NCBI GenBank assembly: GCA_050945135.1
Contig: JBMNSJ010000049.1
Coordinates: 1-14,986, forward strand
Direction of reading: 5' to 3'
DNA from: WRIS01 sp050945135
GTDB taxonomy: Bacteria > Actinomycetota > Coriobacteriia > Coriobacteriales > Eggerthellaceae
DNA: 14,986 nucleotides
Part shown: in pieces, positions 1 through 7,883 of the stretch
Numbering within the stretch: position 1 is the first letter of the stretch
Layout: the number at the start of each line of letters is the position of its first letter
Program-made: the position numbers and the translations under genes
Notes under the pieces: generated by a model
Seen by the model: the letters and a program-made list of their open reading frames with translations, nothing else
Told to the model about the DNA's origin: nothing
Databases searched by the model: none

Positions 1-144
1 AAGTGAAGGTAAGGGTTATGAGATGCCAAGTGGCACCCTGCAGCCCTTCTCTTCGGAACAGTCACTTCTGAAGATGTGGCCCACATGGGTAAACTAAAGA
101 ACAAACCCCCATCAACTTTACGCGCACTCAGGGGGTCATGCCAA

Positions 145-173
145 TTGACAAGTAACCTGCGGTTTGTCATACT
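145..173 (+). promoter_or_regulatory. Putative sigma-70-type promoter of the ehr operon
   Basis: A perfect -35 hexamer TTGACA (145-150) is followed after exactly 17 bases by CATACT (168-173), which matches four of six positions of the -10 consensus. Transcription would start near 180, leaving an untranslated leader of about 95 bases before the first ehr gene. It is the best promoter-like arrangement seen upstream of the operon. No experimental support is available. Confidence 0.55.
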
Positions 174-177
174 CAAA

Positions 178-196
178 TCAGATGTCGAACATCTGA
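178..196. promoter_or_regulatory. Perfect inverted repeat at the presumed transcription start (operator candidate)
   Basis: TCAGATGT-CGA-ACATCTGA has perfect 8-base arms around a 3-base centre. It begins 4 bases after the putative -10 element, so a bound dimer would cover the start site and could repress transcription. As RNA it would form a short hairpin at the 5' end of the transcript, but no T-run follows, so a terminator is unlikely. The cognate regulator is not identifiable in this window. Confidence 0.5.
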
Positions 197-273
197 GTCT
201 CACTAAACATAAGAACTCAACTACAAAAGGGAGCAGCGTTTGAACCAGGTTCCAGCTTTGGCAATCCATTACC

Positions 274-798
274 ATGATCAAACTCCTCCTGAAAATACTC
301 AAAACACCCAAAAACACCACCACTATAGATTCATCGCAGCTAGAGAGAATCGAAATAGACCAGATCGGCAAGAAGCTGGAAACCAAGATAGCCAGCTTAT
401 TTCGCGGTTCGCTGGCGATTCGTCAGGTTGACGCCGGCTCAGACAATGCCTGTGAGCAAGAATTAGTGGCACTATCCAATCCATTCTATGATGTCGACCG
501 ATTTGGCATACATTTTGTCGCGTCACCCAGACAAGCCGACGTACTCCTGGTCACAGGGCCGGTAACTTGCAACATGGCCGAGGCTGTCCGCCGAGCATAC
601 GATGCCACACCTGAGCCCAAAATCGTCATAGCAGTTGGCGACGACGCCATCGATGGCGGGATCTTCAAGGGTTCTTACGCCGTATCAGGTGCAGTAAGCG
701 ATGTCATTCCAGTCGACTTCAATATTCCGGGTGACCCACCTTCACCAAGAGTGATATTGACGCATCTGTTAAAAATCCTCGAATCACTCGATAGTTAG
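274..798 (+). CDS. ehrS: Ehr complex small subunit (NuoB/HycG/HyfI-like) with three Fe-S cysteines replaced by Asp
   Basis: This is the homologue of the small subunit of group 4 [NiFe] hydrogenases and of NuoB of complex I, which normally carries the [4Fe-4S] cluster nearest the catalytic site. The family is clear from SLAIRQVDAGS (residues 46-56), TGPVT (94-98), PKIVIAVG (115-122), DGGIF (127-131) and IPVDFNIPG (145-153). The four cluster ligands of HycG-type proteins fall at D57, C60, D124 and D154, so only one cysteine remains; C99 is an additional cysteine nearby. All three aspartates are GAC codons in otherwise well-conserved context. At 174 residues it is a normal length for HycG/HyfI-like proteins. 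ATG 274 lacks a good ribosome binding site, and the in-frame stop at 241 excludes a longer form using a standard start codon. It is the first gene of the operon. The fold is certain; loss of the cluster is inferred from the missing ligands. Confidence 0.9.
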   Translation: MIKLLLKILKTPKNTTTIDSSQLERIEIDQIGKKLETKIASLFRGSLAIRQVDAGSDNACEQELVALSNPFYDVDRFGIHFVASPRQADVLLVTGPVTCNMAEAVRRAYDATPEPKIVIAVGDDAIDGGIFKGSYAVSGAVSDVIPVDFNIPGDPPSPRVILTHLLKILESLDS

Positions 799-812
799 CA
801 GGCAGAGGAAAT

Positions 813-2864
813 ATGATTGATCTCATCACTTCAAGTGCTTGCTTTGTCGCCGTCATATTGTTGTTTGCACTAGGAGCAGCTGGCTCCTTAGTCGCTGGCA
901 AAAACGACACTCTAGCCAATCTTTGGGGTAATTCATGTGCTATCGCGGGCTCATTGTTGGGGATTGTGTTCGCTTGCAGTGTGCTGATGACAGCTGGCGA
1001 TGTGGTACTGGTGGTCGAGCAGACAATGCTGCCGATACTCTCCATAACCTTTACTATCGATAAGCTATCCGCTTTCTTCATGTTGACCATTTCCCTGGTA
1101 GCACTTTTTTGCACGATTTACGCGATAGGCTACATAAAGCACTTCTACAAGAGGTACAGCATCGGCGCTCTGGGCTTCTTCTACAACCTTTTCATCATTG
1201 GCATGATCCTGGTCGTTACTGCATCGAACAGCATGTTGTTCCTTGCAGTCTGGGAGATCATGTCAATAGCATCGTACTTCTTGGTGGTGTATGACCGGGA
1301 TGATGCCAACAACGTCAAAGCCGGTTTTTTGTACCTGGTAATGACCCACGTAGGCACAGCATTTATCTTCGTAGCTCTGTTCCTGCTGTATAAATACACT
1401 GGTTCGTTCGATTTTGCGACTATTAAGCTGGCGGCAGGAGAAATACCCCTGGCCACCAAGAACGCCGTTTTTGTTCTGGCGATTATCGGTTTTGGCACCA
1501 AGGCGGGAATGATCCCTTTCCACATCTGGTTACCGAGTGCGCATCCGGCAGCACCGTCACATGTGTCAGGTTTGATGTCGGGAGTCATGATCAAAACCGG
1601 CATCTATATGATGATCAGACTCTACCTCGACATTTTGCAGCCGGTTCCTGAATGGTGGGGGCTGGCACTACTCATCCTTGGCTCGATCTCAGCCTTGCTC
1701 GGGGTGCTGTACGCGCTGACTGAGCACGATATTAAACGATTGCTGGCGTACCACAGTATTGAGAACGTAGGTATTATCCTTCTCGGCCTGGGCAGCGCCC
1801 TGACATTCTCGTCACTGGGTATGATGCAGCTATCACTTCTCAGTCTGATAGCCGCCCTGTTCCACACTCTGAACCATGCGGTTTTCAAATCCCTGCTCTT
1901 CCTGAGCGCTGGTTCGGTGATTAACGAGACCCACACCCGCAACATGGAGAAGTACGGCGGGCTGATCCGGTTCATGCCCCAAACTGCAGTGTTCTTCCTG
2001 ATAGGCGCAGTGGCGATATCCGGACTGCCACCGTTCAACGGGTTCTTCAGCGAATGGATGACGTTCCAGTCACTGTTCCAGGGAATCGTTGCGTTGGACA
2101 TGACTGGTAGATTCGTCTTCATCATCGCAACAGGCTCACTCGCTTTCACCGGCGGCCTGGCAATCGCCTGTTTTGTAAAAGCCTTCGCCGTGACCTTCCT
2201 TGCCCGACCGCGGAGCGAGGCAGTCCAGAAAGCAAAAGATCCGGCCCTCCCGTTGCGAATCGGCATGGCTTGCCTTGCAGCGCTCTGCCTGGCGTTTGGC
2301 GTTTTCTCGGGCGAGTTGATTGCCGTAATCCAGAACATCTGCCTGAGCCTAGGTGCTTTCCAAGGCGTCAGTCCCGCTGCATCGTTGCAGTCAGGCACTG
2401 TCTCTGTGGGAGACGGGTTTGCCGGTGTCTCTGCGCCTGCAATCTTTGCGTTTCTGATCGTTGGTATCGCCGTGACACTATTTGTCTTTAAGCGTCTGGT
2501 GAACAAGAACCAAAAAGTGACAAAGAATCGAACGTGGGATTGCGGCGTTGACCTTAAGCCACGGATGGAGATAACAGCCACTGGTTTCGCTCGTTCTATC
2601 GTGCTGATCTTCAGAGGGATACTGAAGCCCAGCACTCAGCGCGATGTCGAATATCACGATGCTGAAACCCGCTATCTGCCCAAGTCAGTCAGCGTCAGCG
2701 CTGGCAGACGGGACATATACGATAAATACTTCTACGAACCCATGCGCAAGGGTCTCGTTGCCGCGGCCATGCTGGTTAGAAAGATCCAAAGTGGCAACGT
2801 CAATGTCTACATCCTGTACGTCCTGGCCGCCTTGATTTTCTACATATTGGTGATGCAATCATGA
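813..2864 (+). CDS. hyfB: Ehr complex antiporter-like membrane subunit (HyfB/NuoL family)
   Basis: This 683-residue polytopic membrane protein of the Mrp/NuoL/HyfB proton-conducting family would move H+ or Na+ in the membrane arm (EhrA in Ehr nomenclature). The half-channel residues of the family are present: E148 in AVWEIMS, K230 with H237 and H244 in the GTKAGMIPFHIWLP region (228-241), K261, K308, the HyfB signature LLAYHSIENVG (310-320), and K359 with H351 and H355 in the LFHTLNHAVFKS segment (349-360). The hydrophilic C-terminal part with WDCGVDLKPRME and a last membrane helix is typical of HyfB. An AGAGGA ribosome binding site (804-809) precedes the ATG. The stop overlaps the next gene by 4 bases (ATGA), implying translational coupling. 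No damage is visible, so ion translocation looks preserved. Confidence 0.93.
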   Translation: MIDLITSSACFVAVILLFALGAAGSLVAGKNDTLANLWGNSCAIAGSLLGIVFACSVLMTAGDVVLVVEQTMLPILSITFTIDKLSAFFMLTISLVALFCTIYAIGYIKHFYKRYSIGALGFFYNLFIIGMILVVTASNSMLFLAVWEIMSIASYFLVVYDRDDANNVKAGFLYLVMTHVGTAFIFVALFLLYKYTGSFDFATIKLAAGEIPLATKNAVFVLAIIGFGTKAGMIPFHIWLPSAHPAAPSHVSGLMSGVMIKTGIYMMIRLYLDILQPVPEWWGLALLILGSISALLGVLYALTEHDIKRLLAYHSIENVGIILLGLGSALTFSSLGMMQLSLLSLIAALFHTLNHAVFKSLLFLSAGSVINETHTRNMEKYGGLIRFMPQTAVFFLIGAVAISGLPPFNGFFSEWMTFQSLFQGIVALDMTGRFVFIIATGSLAFTGGLAIACFVKAFAVTFLARPRSEAVQKAKDPALPLRIGMACLAALCLAFGVFSGELIAVIQNICLSLGAFQGVSPAASLQSGTVSVGDGFAGVSAPAIFAFLIVGIAVTLFVFKRLVNKNQKVTKNRTWDCGVDLKPRMEITATGFARSIVLIFRGILKPSTQRDVEYHDAETRYLPKSVSVSAGRRDIYDKYFYEPMRKGLVAAAMLVRKIQSGNVNVYILYVLAALIFYILVMQS

Positions 2865-3793
2865 TCATGTCTGTATTCATCTGGGTGCTGCAAATAGTGT
2901 TCGTGCCTGTCGTTTCGCCGCTCTGCGTTGGCTGTATCCGAAAAATCAAAGCAAAAATGCAAAATCGCATTGGCGCTAGTATTTTCCAACCCTATCTCGA
3001 CCTGGCCAAGTTGTTGCAGAAAGACGAGGTCATCAGCGAGGATGCTTCTTGGATATTCAAGTTTGCGCCGTATGTCATCTTTGCTTCGACTATCGTCATT
3101 GGCGCGAGTATCCCGATCCTCACGACAATCCTAAACAGCCCGTTGGCAGGCGATCTGCTGACTATCGTCTATTTACTCGCTATCGGTACGTTCTTCCTGG
3201 CACTTGCCGGTATGGACACCGGTAGTGCTTTTGGTGGCTTTGGCTCCAGCCGCGAAATGACTATCTCTGCGCTCGCTGAGGGCGGCCTGATATTCTCCTT
3301 ATTAGCGGCGTCTTTACTTGCCGGCACGACAAATCTATTTGCGATCAGTGGTGCGGACTTGCTTTCCAGCTCGGAGAACTTCTTGCCGTTAGCTCTGGCA
3401 TTTGTCGGATTCTTCCTGGTTATGTTGGCCGAGACAGCGCGCTATCCTTACGATAACCCTTCGACACACCTCGAACTTACCATGGTTCATGAGGCGATGA
3501 TCCTGGAATATTCAGGTAAACGGCTGGCGCTTATAGAATGGGCATCGTCAAATAAGTTGCTCATCTTCTTCATGCTGGGCGCGAACGTCTTCTTCCCCTG
3601 GGGAATAGCCACGACTGCAGCACCAGGCGCCGTTCTCCTCGCCTTGGGTGCCATCGCACTGAAGCTGGTAGTTTTCTGTGCAGCAGTTGCCATTCTGGAG
3701 TCCGTGATGGCAAAATTCCGCTTCTTCAGACTGCCTGACATCCTGATAACCTCATTCATCCTCAGCGCAACGGCGATAGGATTCTTACTATGA
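2861..3793 (+). CDS. hyfC: Ehr complex NuoH/HyfC-like membrane anchor subunit
   Basis: This 310-residue membrane protein of the NuoH/HyfC/HycD/EchB family joins the hydrophilic head to the membrane arm (EhrB in Ehr nomenclature). Diagnostic loops are present: KMQNRIGASIFQPYLDLAKL after the first helix (residues 32-51), MDTGSAFGGFGSSREM (118-133), E140 in ALAEGG, and the long cytoplasmic loop with ETARYPYDNPSTHLELTM (191-208) followed by HEAMILEYSG. These charged loops normally contact the small and large subunits and carry the coupling residues, and all look intact despite the cofactor-less head. The start overlaps the preceding stop as ATGA; a second ATG two codons downstream (2867) is an alternative start. 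The gene end overlaps the next start in the same way. Confidence 0.93.
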   Translation: MIMSVFIWVLQIVFVPVVSPLCVGCIRKIKAKMQNRIGASIFQPYLDLAKLLQKDEVISEDASWIFKFAPYVIFASTIVIGASIPILTTILNSPLAGDLLTIVYLLAIGTFFLALAGMDTGSAFGGFGSSREMTISALAEGGLIFSLLAASLLAGTTNLFAISGADLLSSSENFLPLALAFVGFFLVMLAETARYPYDNPSTHLELTMVHEAMILEYSGKRLALIEWASSNKLLIFFMLGANVFFPWGIATTAAPGAVLLALGAIALKLVVFCAAVAILESVMAKFRFFRLPDILITSFILSATAIGFLL

Positions 3794-4437
3794 TCAACGA
3801 CTTGGCACACTATTTGCTGCCGATAGTTTTACTGGCGACTATCGTGCTTCACATAGTCAGGAAGAACTCCGGGACAGTTGTAGCGTACGGTATCCAGTCA
3901 TTAGCCGTAACGCTGATTATCCTTGGGGGAGCAATCGCGGCAAATTCACTGTCTCTGATGATAGTGGCCCTGTGCACGCTGGCGATTAAGGTCATTGCAG
4001 CGCCGAAATATTTTAGCCGGCTGATCAAGAAGCATGAGGCGATCTATTCAGTATCAACCTACCTCAACATCCCACTTAGCTTGGTGGTGATTGCCACCTT
4101 GGCTGCAGTGGCTTTTTCAGATAAGTTCGCGCCTCTTACAGCTATCGTTCCCGCCAACCAGATGCTCCTACAGCTTGCGCTGGCTTCTATCTTCATGTCA
4201 CTTTTTCTGGTAGTGAACCGGAGGGGAGCACTATCTCAGATCGTCGGGGTTCTTTCGCTGGAGAACAGCATCGTTTGTTTTGCAGTACTGGCCAGCTTGG
4301 AACAGTCCGCGTTGCTGCAAATCGGAATCCTCTTCGATATCGCCATCTGGATCATCATAGCGATAGTGTTCGTGTCGATGATCTATGCGCATTTTAGTTC
4401 TCCCGACATAACGAGCATCAAGCACTTGAAGGATTAG
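3790..4437 (+). CDS. hyfE: Ehr complex HyfE-like membrane subunit
   Basis: This 215-residue very hydrophobic protein resembles HyfE of hydrogenase-4, whose central helices correspond to NuoK of complex I (EhrC in Ehr nomenclature). It shows about six or seven hydrophobic segments. The charged stretch KVIAAPKYFSRLIKKHEAIY (residues 67-86), the NRRGALSQIVGVLSLENSI region (about 143-161) with a conserved-type Glu (E158), and a C-terminal helix followed by HFSSPDITSIKHL are in the expected order for HyfE. It overlaps the preceding gene by 4 bases. Assignment depends partly on position between the HyfC- and HyfF-like genes, because this family diverges quickly. Confidence 0.85.
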   Translation: MINDLAHYLLPIVLLATIVLHIVRKNSGTVVAYGIQSLAVTLIILGGAIAANSLSLMIVALCTLAIKVIAAPKYFSRLIKKHEAIYSVSTYLNIPLSLVVIATLAAVAFSDKFAPLTAIVPANQMLLQLALASIFMSLFLVVNRRGALSQIVGVLSLENSIVCFAVLASLEQSALLQIGILFDIAIWIIIAIVFVSMIYAHFSSPDITSIKHLKD

Positions 4438-4444
4438 TAAACAT

Positions 4445-5965
4445 ATGGAATTCCTGACAATCATCTCATCTCTGGGCATGGCAGCTCTTCTGGGCGCGAT
4501 CTTCAAGCGGAGATTAGTGTTGGAGATCGCATCCGTTGCCGCAGCGGTGCTTTCAGCAGTAGGCGCCATCATTATTGCCGTCAAAGTCTCGTTGTCTGGC
4601 GTATACGCACCCTTCCCGTTCATATCCATCGACTCGCTTGGTGCGATCATCATGCTGCTCATCGGTTGTGTCGGGGCTGTTGTAGTGACATATTCGGTGT
4701 CCTATTTGCGACAAGAAACAGCCAAGGGGATTGTTGGCCTGACCAGGGTGAGGCAGTTCTTCATCCTGCAGAACCTGTTCATCATCGCAATGTTCTTGGC
4801 AGTTGCCTCCGACAGTCCAGTTCTGACCTGGATCTCTATTGAGGCTACTACCTTAACCACCGCGCTACTCGTCAGTTATTACAACAAGGCGTCATCCATC
4901 GAGAGTGCTTGGAAGTATCTGATCATCAACTCGGTAGGCTTACTGCTGGCGTTTTTTGGGACCCTGCTGTACTTCAGCGCTATCCATGAAGTGGACGGAT
5001 ACATCAGCTGGACATACCTGTTGGCGAATGTTGAGAACCTGGATCCGGCAATCATCAAGTTCGCATTCATCTTCATCCTGGTCGGTTACGGTGTAAAAAT
5101 CGGGTTTGCACCAATGCATACCTGGTTGCCCGATGCTCACAGTAAGGCGCCGGCACCGATCAGCGCCTTGTTGTCCGGAGTGTTGCTGAATGTCGTCTTC
5201 TTTGCAGTATTGAAGTTCAAGATAATCACTGACGCAGCCGTGGGAGTAGCGTTCTCACAAACGATGTTGATTGCGACTGGCTTGCTGTCGATATTCGTTG
5301 CCGCCATGATTATCCTGGTTCAGAAAAGCTACAAACGCCTGCTGGCCTATTCGAGCGTTGAGAACATGGGCATAATCGCACTGGGCTTTGGTTTTGGCGG
5401 AGTTGGTATCGTGGCCGCGCTGTTCCACATGATCTATCATTCATTGATCAAGTCGTCGCTATTCCTGCTGTCGGGCAATATTTTGCTTCATTACAGCTCG
5501 GCCAAGATCACTAAGGTCACAGGAATGCTGAAGCTTATCCCTGTGACGGCTGTACTGTTCTGTGTGGCGATTTTCACCATAACCGGCGCGCCACCGTTTG
5601 GAATATTTACAACTAAGATCTTGATGCTCACCGGTGGCATACAGTCTTACACAGTCGTTTGCATCGTCGCCATACTATTGTTTGCGATTGTCTTCGTAGG
5701 TTTGTTCAAGCACCTCAGCTCAATGGTTTTTGGCGATAAGCCAGCTGACGTTGACGAGGAGGCTGTCGAACCGGGTGACAGGTCAACCGAGCCGAGTGAC
5801 GAGCTAGTCGAAACGACGAGCCGGCCGACCAACTTAGGCACCAGGCGAGAAAGTCTGTGGCTGATTCTGCCGTCGATGGTCATGATTGCAGCTGCGATTT
5901 ATCTCAGTTTCCACGTACCCTCATTTTTACTTACGTTGATTAACAACGCCGCTGGAGGATTTTAG
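4445..5965 (+). CDS. hyfF: Ehr complex antiporter-like membrane subunit (HyfF/NuoN family) with an acidic loop
   Basis: This is the second proton-channel-type subunit (EhrD in Ehr nomenclature), 506 residues with about 14 membrane helices. Expected functional residues are present: E133 in WISIEATTLTT, K157 in SAWKYLI, K218 and H225 in YGVKIGFAPMHTWLPDAH (215-232), R298 in YKRLLAYSSVENMG, and K336 in YHSLIKSS. Between the last two hydrophobic blocks lies a hydrophilic stretch (residues about 431-470) with eleven Asp or Glu between 431 and 456, probably an extramembrane loop. The ATG follows the previous stop by 7 bases, with an AAGGA motif 11 bases upstream. No sign of damage. Confidence 0.92.
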   Translation: MEFLTIISSLGMAALLGAIFKRRLVLEIASVAAAVLSAVGAIIIAVKVSLSGVYAPFPFISIDSLGAIIMLLIGCVGAVVVTYSVSYLRQETAKGIVGLTRVRQFFILQNLFIIAMFLAVASDSPVLTWISIEATTLTTALLVSYYNKASSIESAWKYLIINSVGLLLAFFGTLLYFSAIHEVDGYISWTYLLANVENLDPAIIKFAFIFILVGYGVKIGFAPMHTWLPDAHSKAPAPISALLSGVLLNVVFFAVLKFKIITDAAVGVAFSQTMLIATGLLSIFVAAMIILVQKSYKRLLAYSSVENMGIIALGFGFGGVGIVAALFHMIYHSLIKSSLFLLSGNILLHYSSAKITKVTGMLKLIPVTAVLFCVAIFTITGAPPFGIFTTKILMLTGGIQSYTVVCIVAILLFAIVFVGLFKHLSSMVFGDKPADVDEEAVEPGDRSTEPSDELVETTSRPTNLGTRRESLWLILPSMVMIAAAIYLSFHVPSFLLTLINNAAGGF

Positions 5966-5967
5966 GC

Positions 5968-7536
5968 ATGCCAAATCGAAATCTATCCTCATATCTTTCT
6001 GAAATGGACGCGGAATACTTTGATACTGTCGCTACGTTTGAAGTGCAAACTGCTGACATCCGAGCAGTCGTAATAAAGCTACGTGACACTCACGGACTTT
6101 CCCTTAAGCTTGTCACAGCTACAGACGAAAGAGAGCATAGCGGCTGTTTTAAGATCTGGTACGTTTTTGCCGCCGCAAAAGCAGGCATCACCGTTATCCC
6201 TTATATCAAACTGACCAGCGAATTACAGTTCCCGTCCATCGCGCTGGTTTTTCCGGAGGCCTTCAATTATGAACGGCAAATAAATACATTTTTCGGCCTG
6301 ACGCCGATTGTCCATCCTGACACTCGACCAATCATCTTGCACGAGAATTGGCCTGCCAACATCGCACCCCTGCGCAAGGATGTCGATTGGAATATCAAAC
6401 CAGCCGATGCGCAGGGAGCATATGAATTTGGCGTAGTCGAAGGTGAGGGGATATACGAGATTCCCGTTGGGCCGATTCACGCCGGTATCATCGAGCCAGG
6501 GCACTTCCGTTTCAGTATGTACGGTGAGACGATGATGATGCTGGAGCCACGCCTCGGATATACGCACAAAGGCAGCGAAAAGCTGTTCGAGAATCTGTCT
6601 ATTGCCGATGGCGTTCGACTCTCGGAGAAGATCTCTGGCGACAGCTCATTCAGTCATAGTCTGGCGTTCTGTCAAACGGTAGAACGGCTGGGCCAGATTG
6701 AGGTGCCCGAACGAGCGCTGTATCTGCGAGTGATTTATGCAGAGCTGGAACGACTGGCCAACCATCTGGGTGACATCGGCGCCATCATGCTGGATGCTGG
6801 ATTTAACTTTGGTGGGTCAAACGGTTCCAGACTGCGCGAAGTAGTGATGAGGATCAATGAACGTTTGACCGGCAGTCGATTCTTGCGCTCAGTCAACAAG
6901 ATCGGCGGTGTCAGCAAAGATATCAGCGAAGAAGAATCCAAGCAATTGTCGGCAGACCTCAAGACGCTCGCTAAGGACTTCGATGAGGTTATCAGCATCG
7001 CTAAAACCAGTGCATCACTCAATAATCGGCTGCGCGGCACTGGTACGTTGACACGGGGTATCGCTCTCAGTCGTGGTGCAGTTGGAGTCGCAGCGCGCGC
7101 TACCGGAATAGCTGTTGATACGCGGGTTGACCACCCGTACGCTGCCTATGGAGCATTGGATGTACCTCCGGCCGCAATCGAGAATACCGGTGATGTTCAG
7201 GCACGGTTCAAAGTGCGCGTATCCGAAGTTGGTTCGTCGGTTGGGATTATCAGTCAGGCACTTGAGAAGATGCCGAGAGGTTCGATACTTTCTGCTTGTG
7301 ACAGCCTGCAGCTGCAGAAGAGCGCTGTCGCTGTTAGCCTCGTTGAAGGCTGGCGCGGAGAGATCTTGTACTTCATAACTACCGATGCCAGAGGTGCGCT
7401 TACCAGAGTGGTACCGCGTGATCCCTCATATCTGAACTGGGCATTACTGAGCAAGGCCATAGTCGACAATATCATCCCGGACTTCCCCCTGATCAATAAA
7501 AGCTTCAACCTGTCTTACTCGGGTAATGACTTGTAA
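5968..7536 (+). CDS. ehrL: Ehr complex large subunit (NuoCD/HyfG-like) lacking all [NiFe] ligands
   Basis: This 522-residue fusion of a NuoC-like domain (about 20-140, with INTFFGLTPIVHPDTRP and APLRKD) and a NuoD/HyfG-like domain (about 155-522, with GPIHAGIIEPGHFRF, YTHKGSEKL and YAELERLANHLGDIG) is the HyfG/HycE architecture. The N-terminal metal motif E-R-I-C-G-I-C is EKISGDS here, giving S223 and S226 for the two cysteines. The C-terminal DPCYSCTDR-type motif aligns with NLSYSGNDL (514-522), giving S516 and G519. The protein ends right there, with no cleavable maturation tail. It therefore cannot hold a normal Ni-Fe site. A GGAGGA site (5954-5959) lies 8 bases before the ATG, and the gap from the previous stop is 2 bases. 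Loss of these ligands is the defining trait of Ehr complexes. Confidence 0.93.
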   Translation: MPNRNLSSYLSEMDAEYFDTVATFEVQTADIRAVVIKLRDTHGLSLKLVTATDEREHSGCFKIWYVFAAAKAGITVIPYIKLTSELQFPSIALVFPEAFNYERQINTFFGLTPIVHPDTRPIILHENWPANIAPLRKDVDWNIKPADAQGAYEFGVVEGEGIYEIPVGPIHAGIIEPGHFRFSMYGETMMMLEPRLGYTHKGSEKLFENLSIADGVRLSEKISGDSSFSHSLAFCQTVERLGQIEVPERALYLRVIYAELERLANHLGDIGAIMLDAGFNFGGSNGSRLREVVMRINERLTGSRFLRSVNKIGGVSKDISEEESKQLSADLKTLAKDFDEVISIAKTSASLNNRLRGTGTLTRGIALSRGAVGVAARATGIAVDTRVDHPYAAYGALDVPPAAIENTGDVQARFKVRVSEVGSSVGIISQALEKMPRGSILSACDSLQLQKSAVAVSLVEGWRGEILYFITTDARGALTRVVPRDPSYLNWALLSKAIVDNIIPDFPLINKSFNLSYSGNDL

Positions 7537-7883
7537 CTGACGAGCTTTTTAAATCCCTATGCTGCAGCTTTGGCTCATAGGTGGTTGAACATTCCTTTAT
7601 GTACCAACTCCTGCATCCTACATGTGCTCCTAAACCCACGCTCATCACGTGGACGTCATACCCATCTGATAGTATTATGCTAGGTGCTTGATTCGCGTGG
7701 TTAGGCCTCATTTGTCGTGTAACGCAACGGATGGCGAGCATGACGGTCCTGGGCAACCCCAAGACATTCCTGAAATACCATCCCAACACACTCGCCAACT
7801 AGGCCTCATGACTACCGACATAGTTGTCAGCAACGGGGTCTACACAGGCATGTCCCGTCCTGCTCGTGACAGTGGCTGATGTG
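7537..7883. other. Convergent intergenic region with no supported gene
   Basis: Between the converging ends of the ehr operon and the minus-strand cassette I see no convincing gene. A weak hairpin (CCTATG 7556-7561 with CATAGG 7576-7581, inner AGC/GCT) follows a T-rich stretch but has no T-tract after it, so it is not a standard terminator. Short open frames exist on both strands, including a 24-codon one at 7731-7802, but none has a recognisable product or ribosome binding site. The stretch could be decayed coding DNA. Confidence 0.5.

Noticed and set aside
2..97. Open frame from the left edge ending at TAA 95-97, possibly the tail of an upstream gene.
   Set aside because: Only 31 codons, no recognisable family, and a second frame is open for much of the same stretch.
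178..196. LexA-type operator, because CGAAC occurs in the dyad.
   Set aside because: The dyad axis does not fit CGAAC-N4-GTTCG; only one half-site is present.
1622..2635. Long 337-codon minus-strand frame inside the HyfB-like gene.
   Set aside because: It is antisense to a strongly conserved membrane subunit and its product is low-quality, Arg/Ser/Pro-rich sequence.
274..7536. Functional hydrogenase-4 or formate hydrogenlyase.
   Set aside because: All four [NiFe] cysteines and three of four small-subunit Fe-S ligands are missing, and there is no ferredoxin-like subunit or maturation protease gene.
7537..7600. Intrinsic terminator after the ehr operon.
   Set aside because: The CCTATG/CATAGG hairpin is weak and interrupted, and no T-tract follows it.
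7505..7798. 97-codon minus-strand frame across the ehr/cassette gap.
   Set aside because: It overlaps the end of the large-subunit gene, has no ribosome binding site and no recognisable domain.
7688..7879. 63-codon plus-strand frame and a 24-codon frame at 7731-7802 in the gap.
   Set aside because: Neither has a ribosome binding site or family resemblance; a decayed remnant is possible but cannot be supported.
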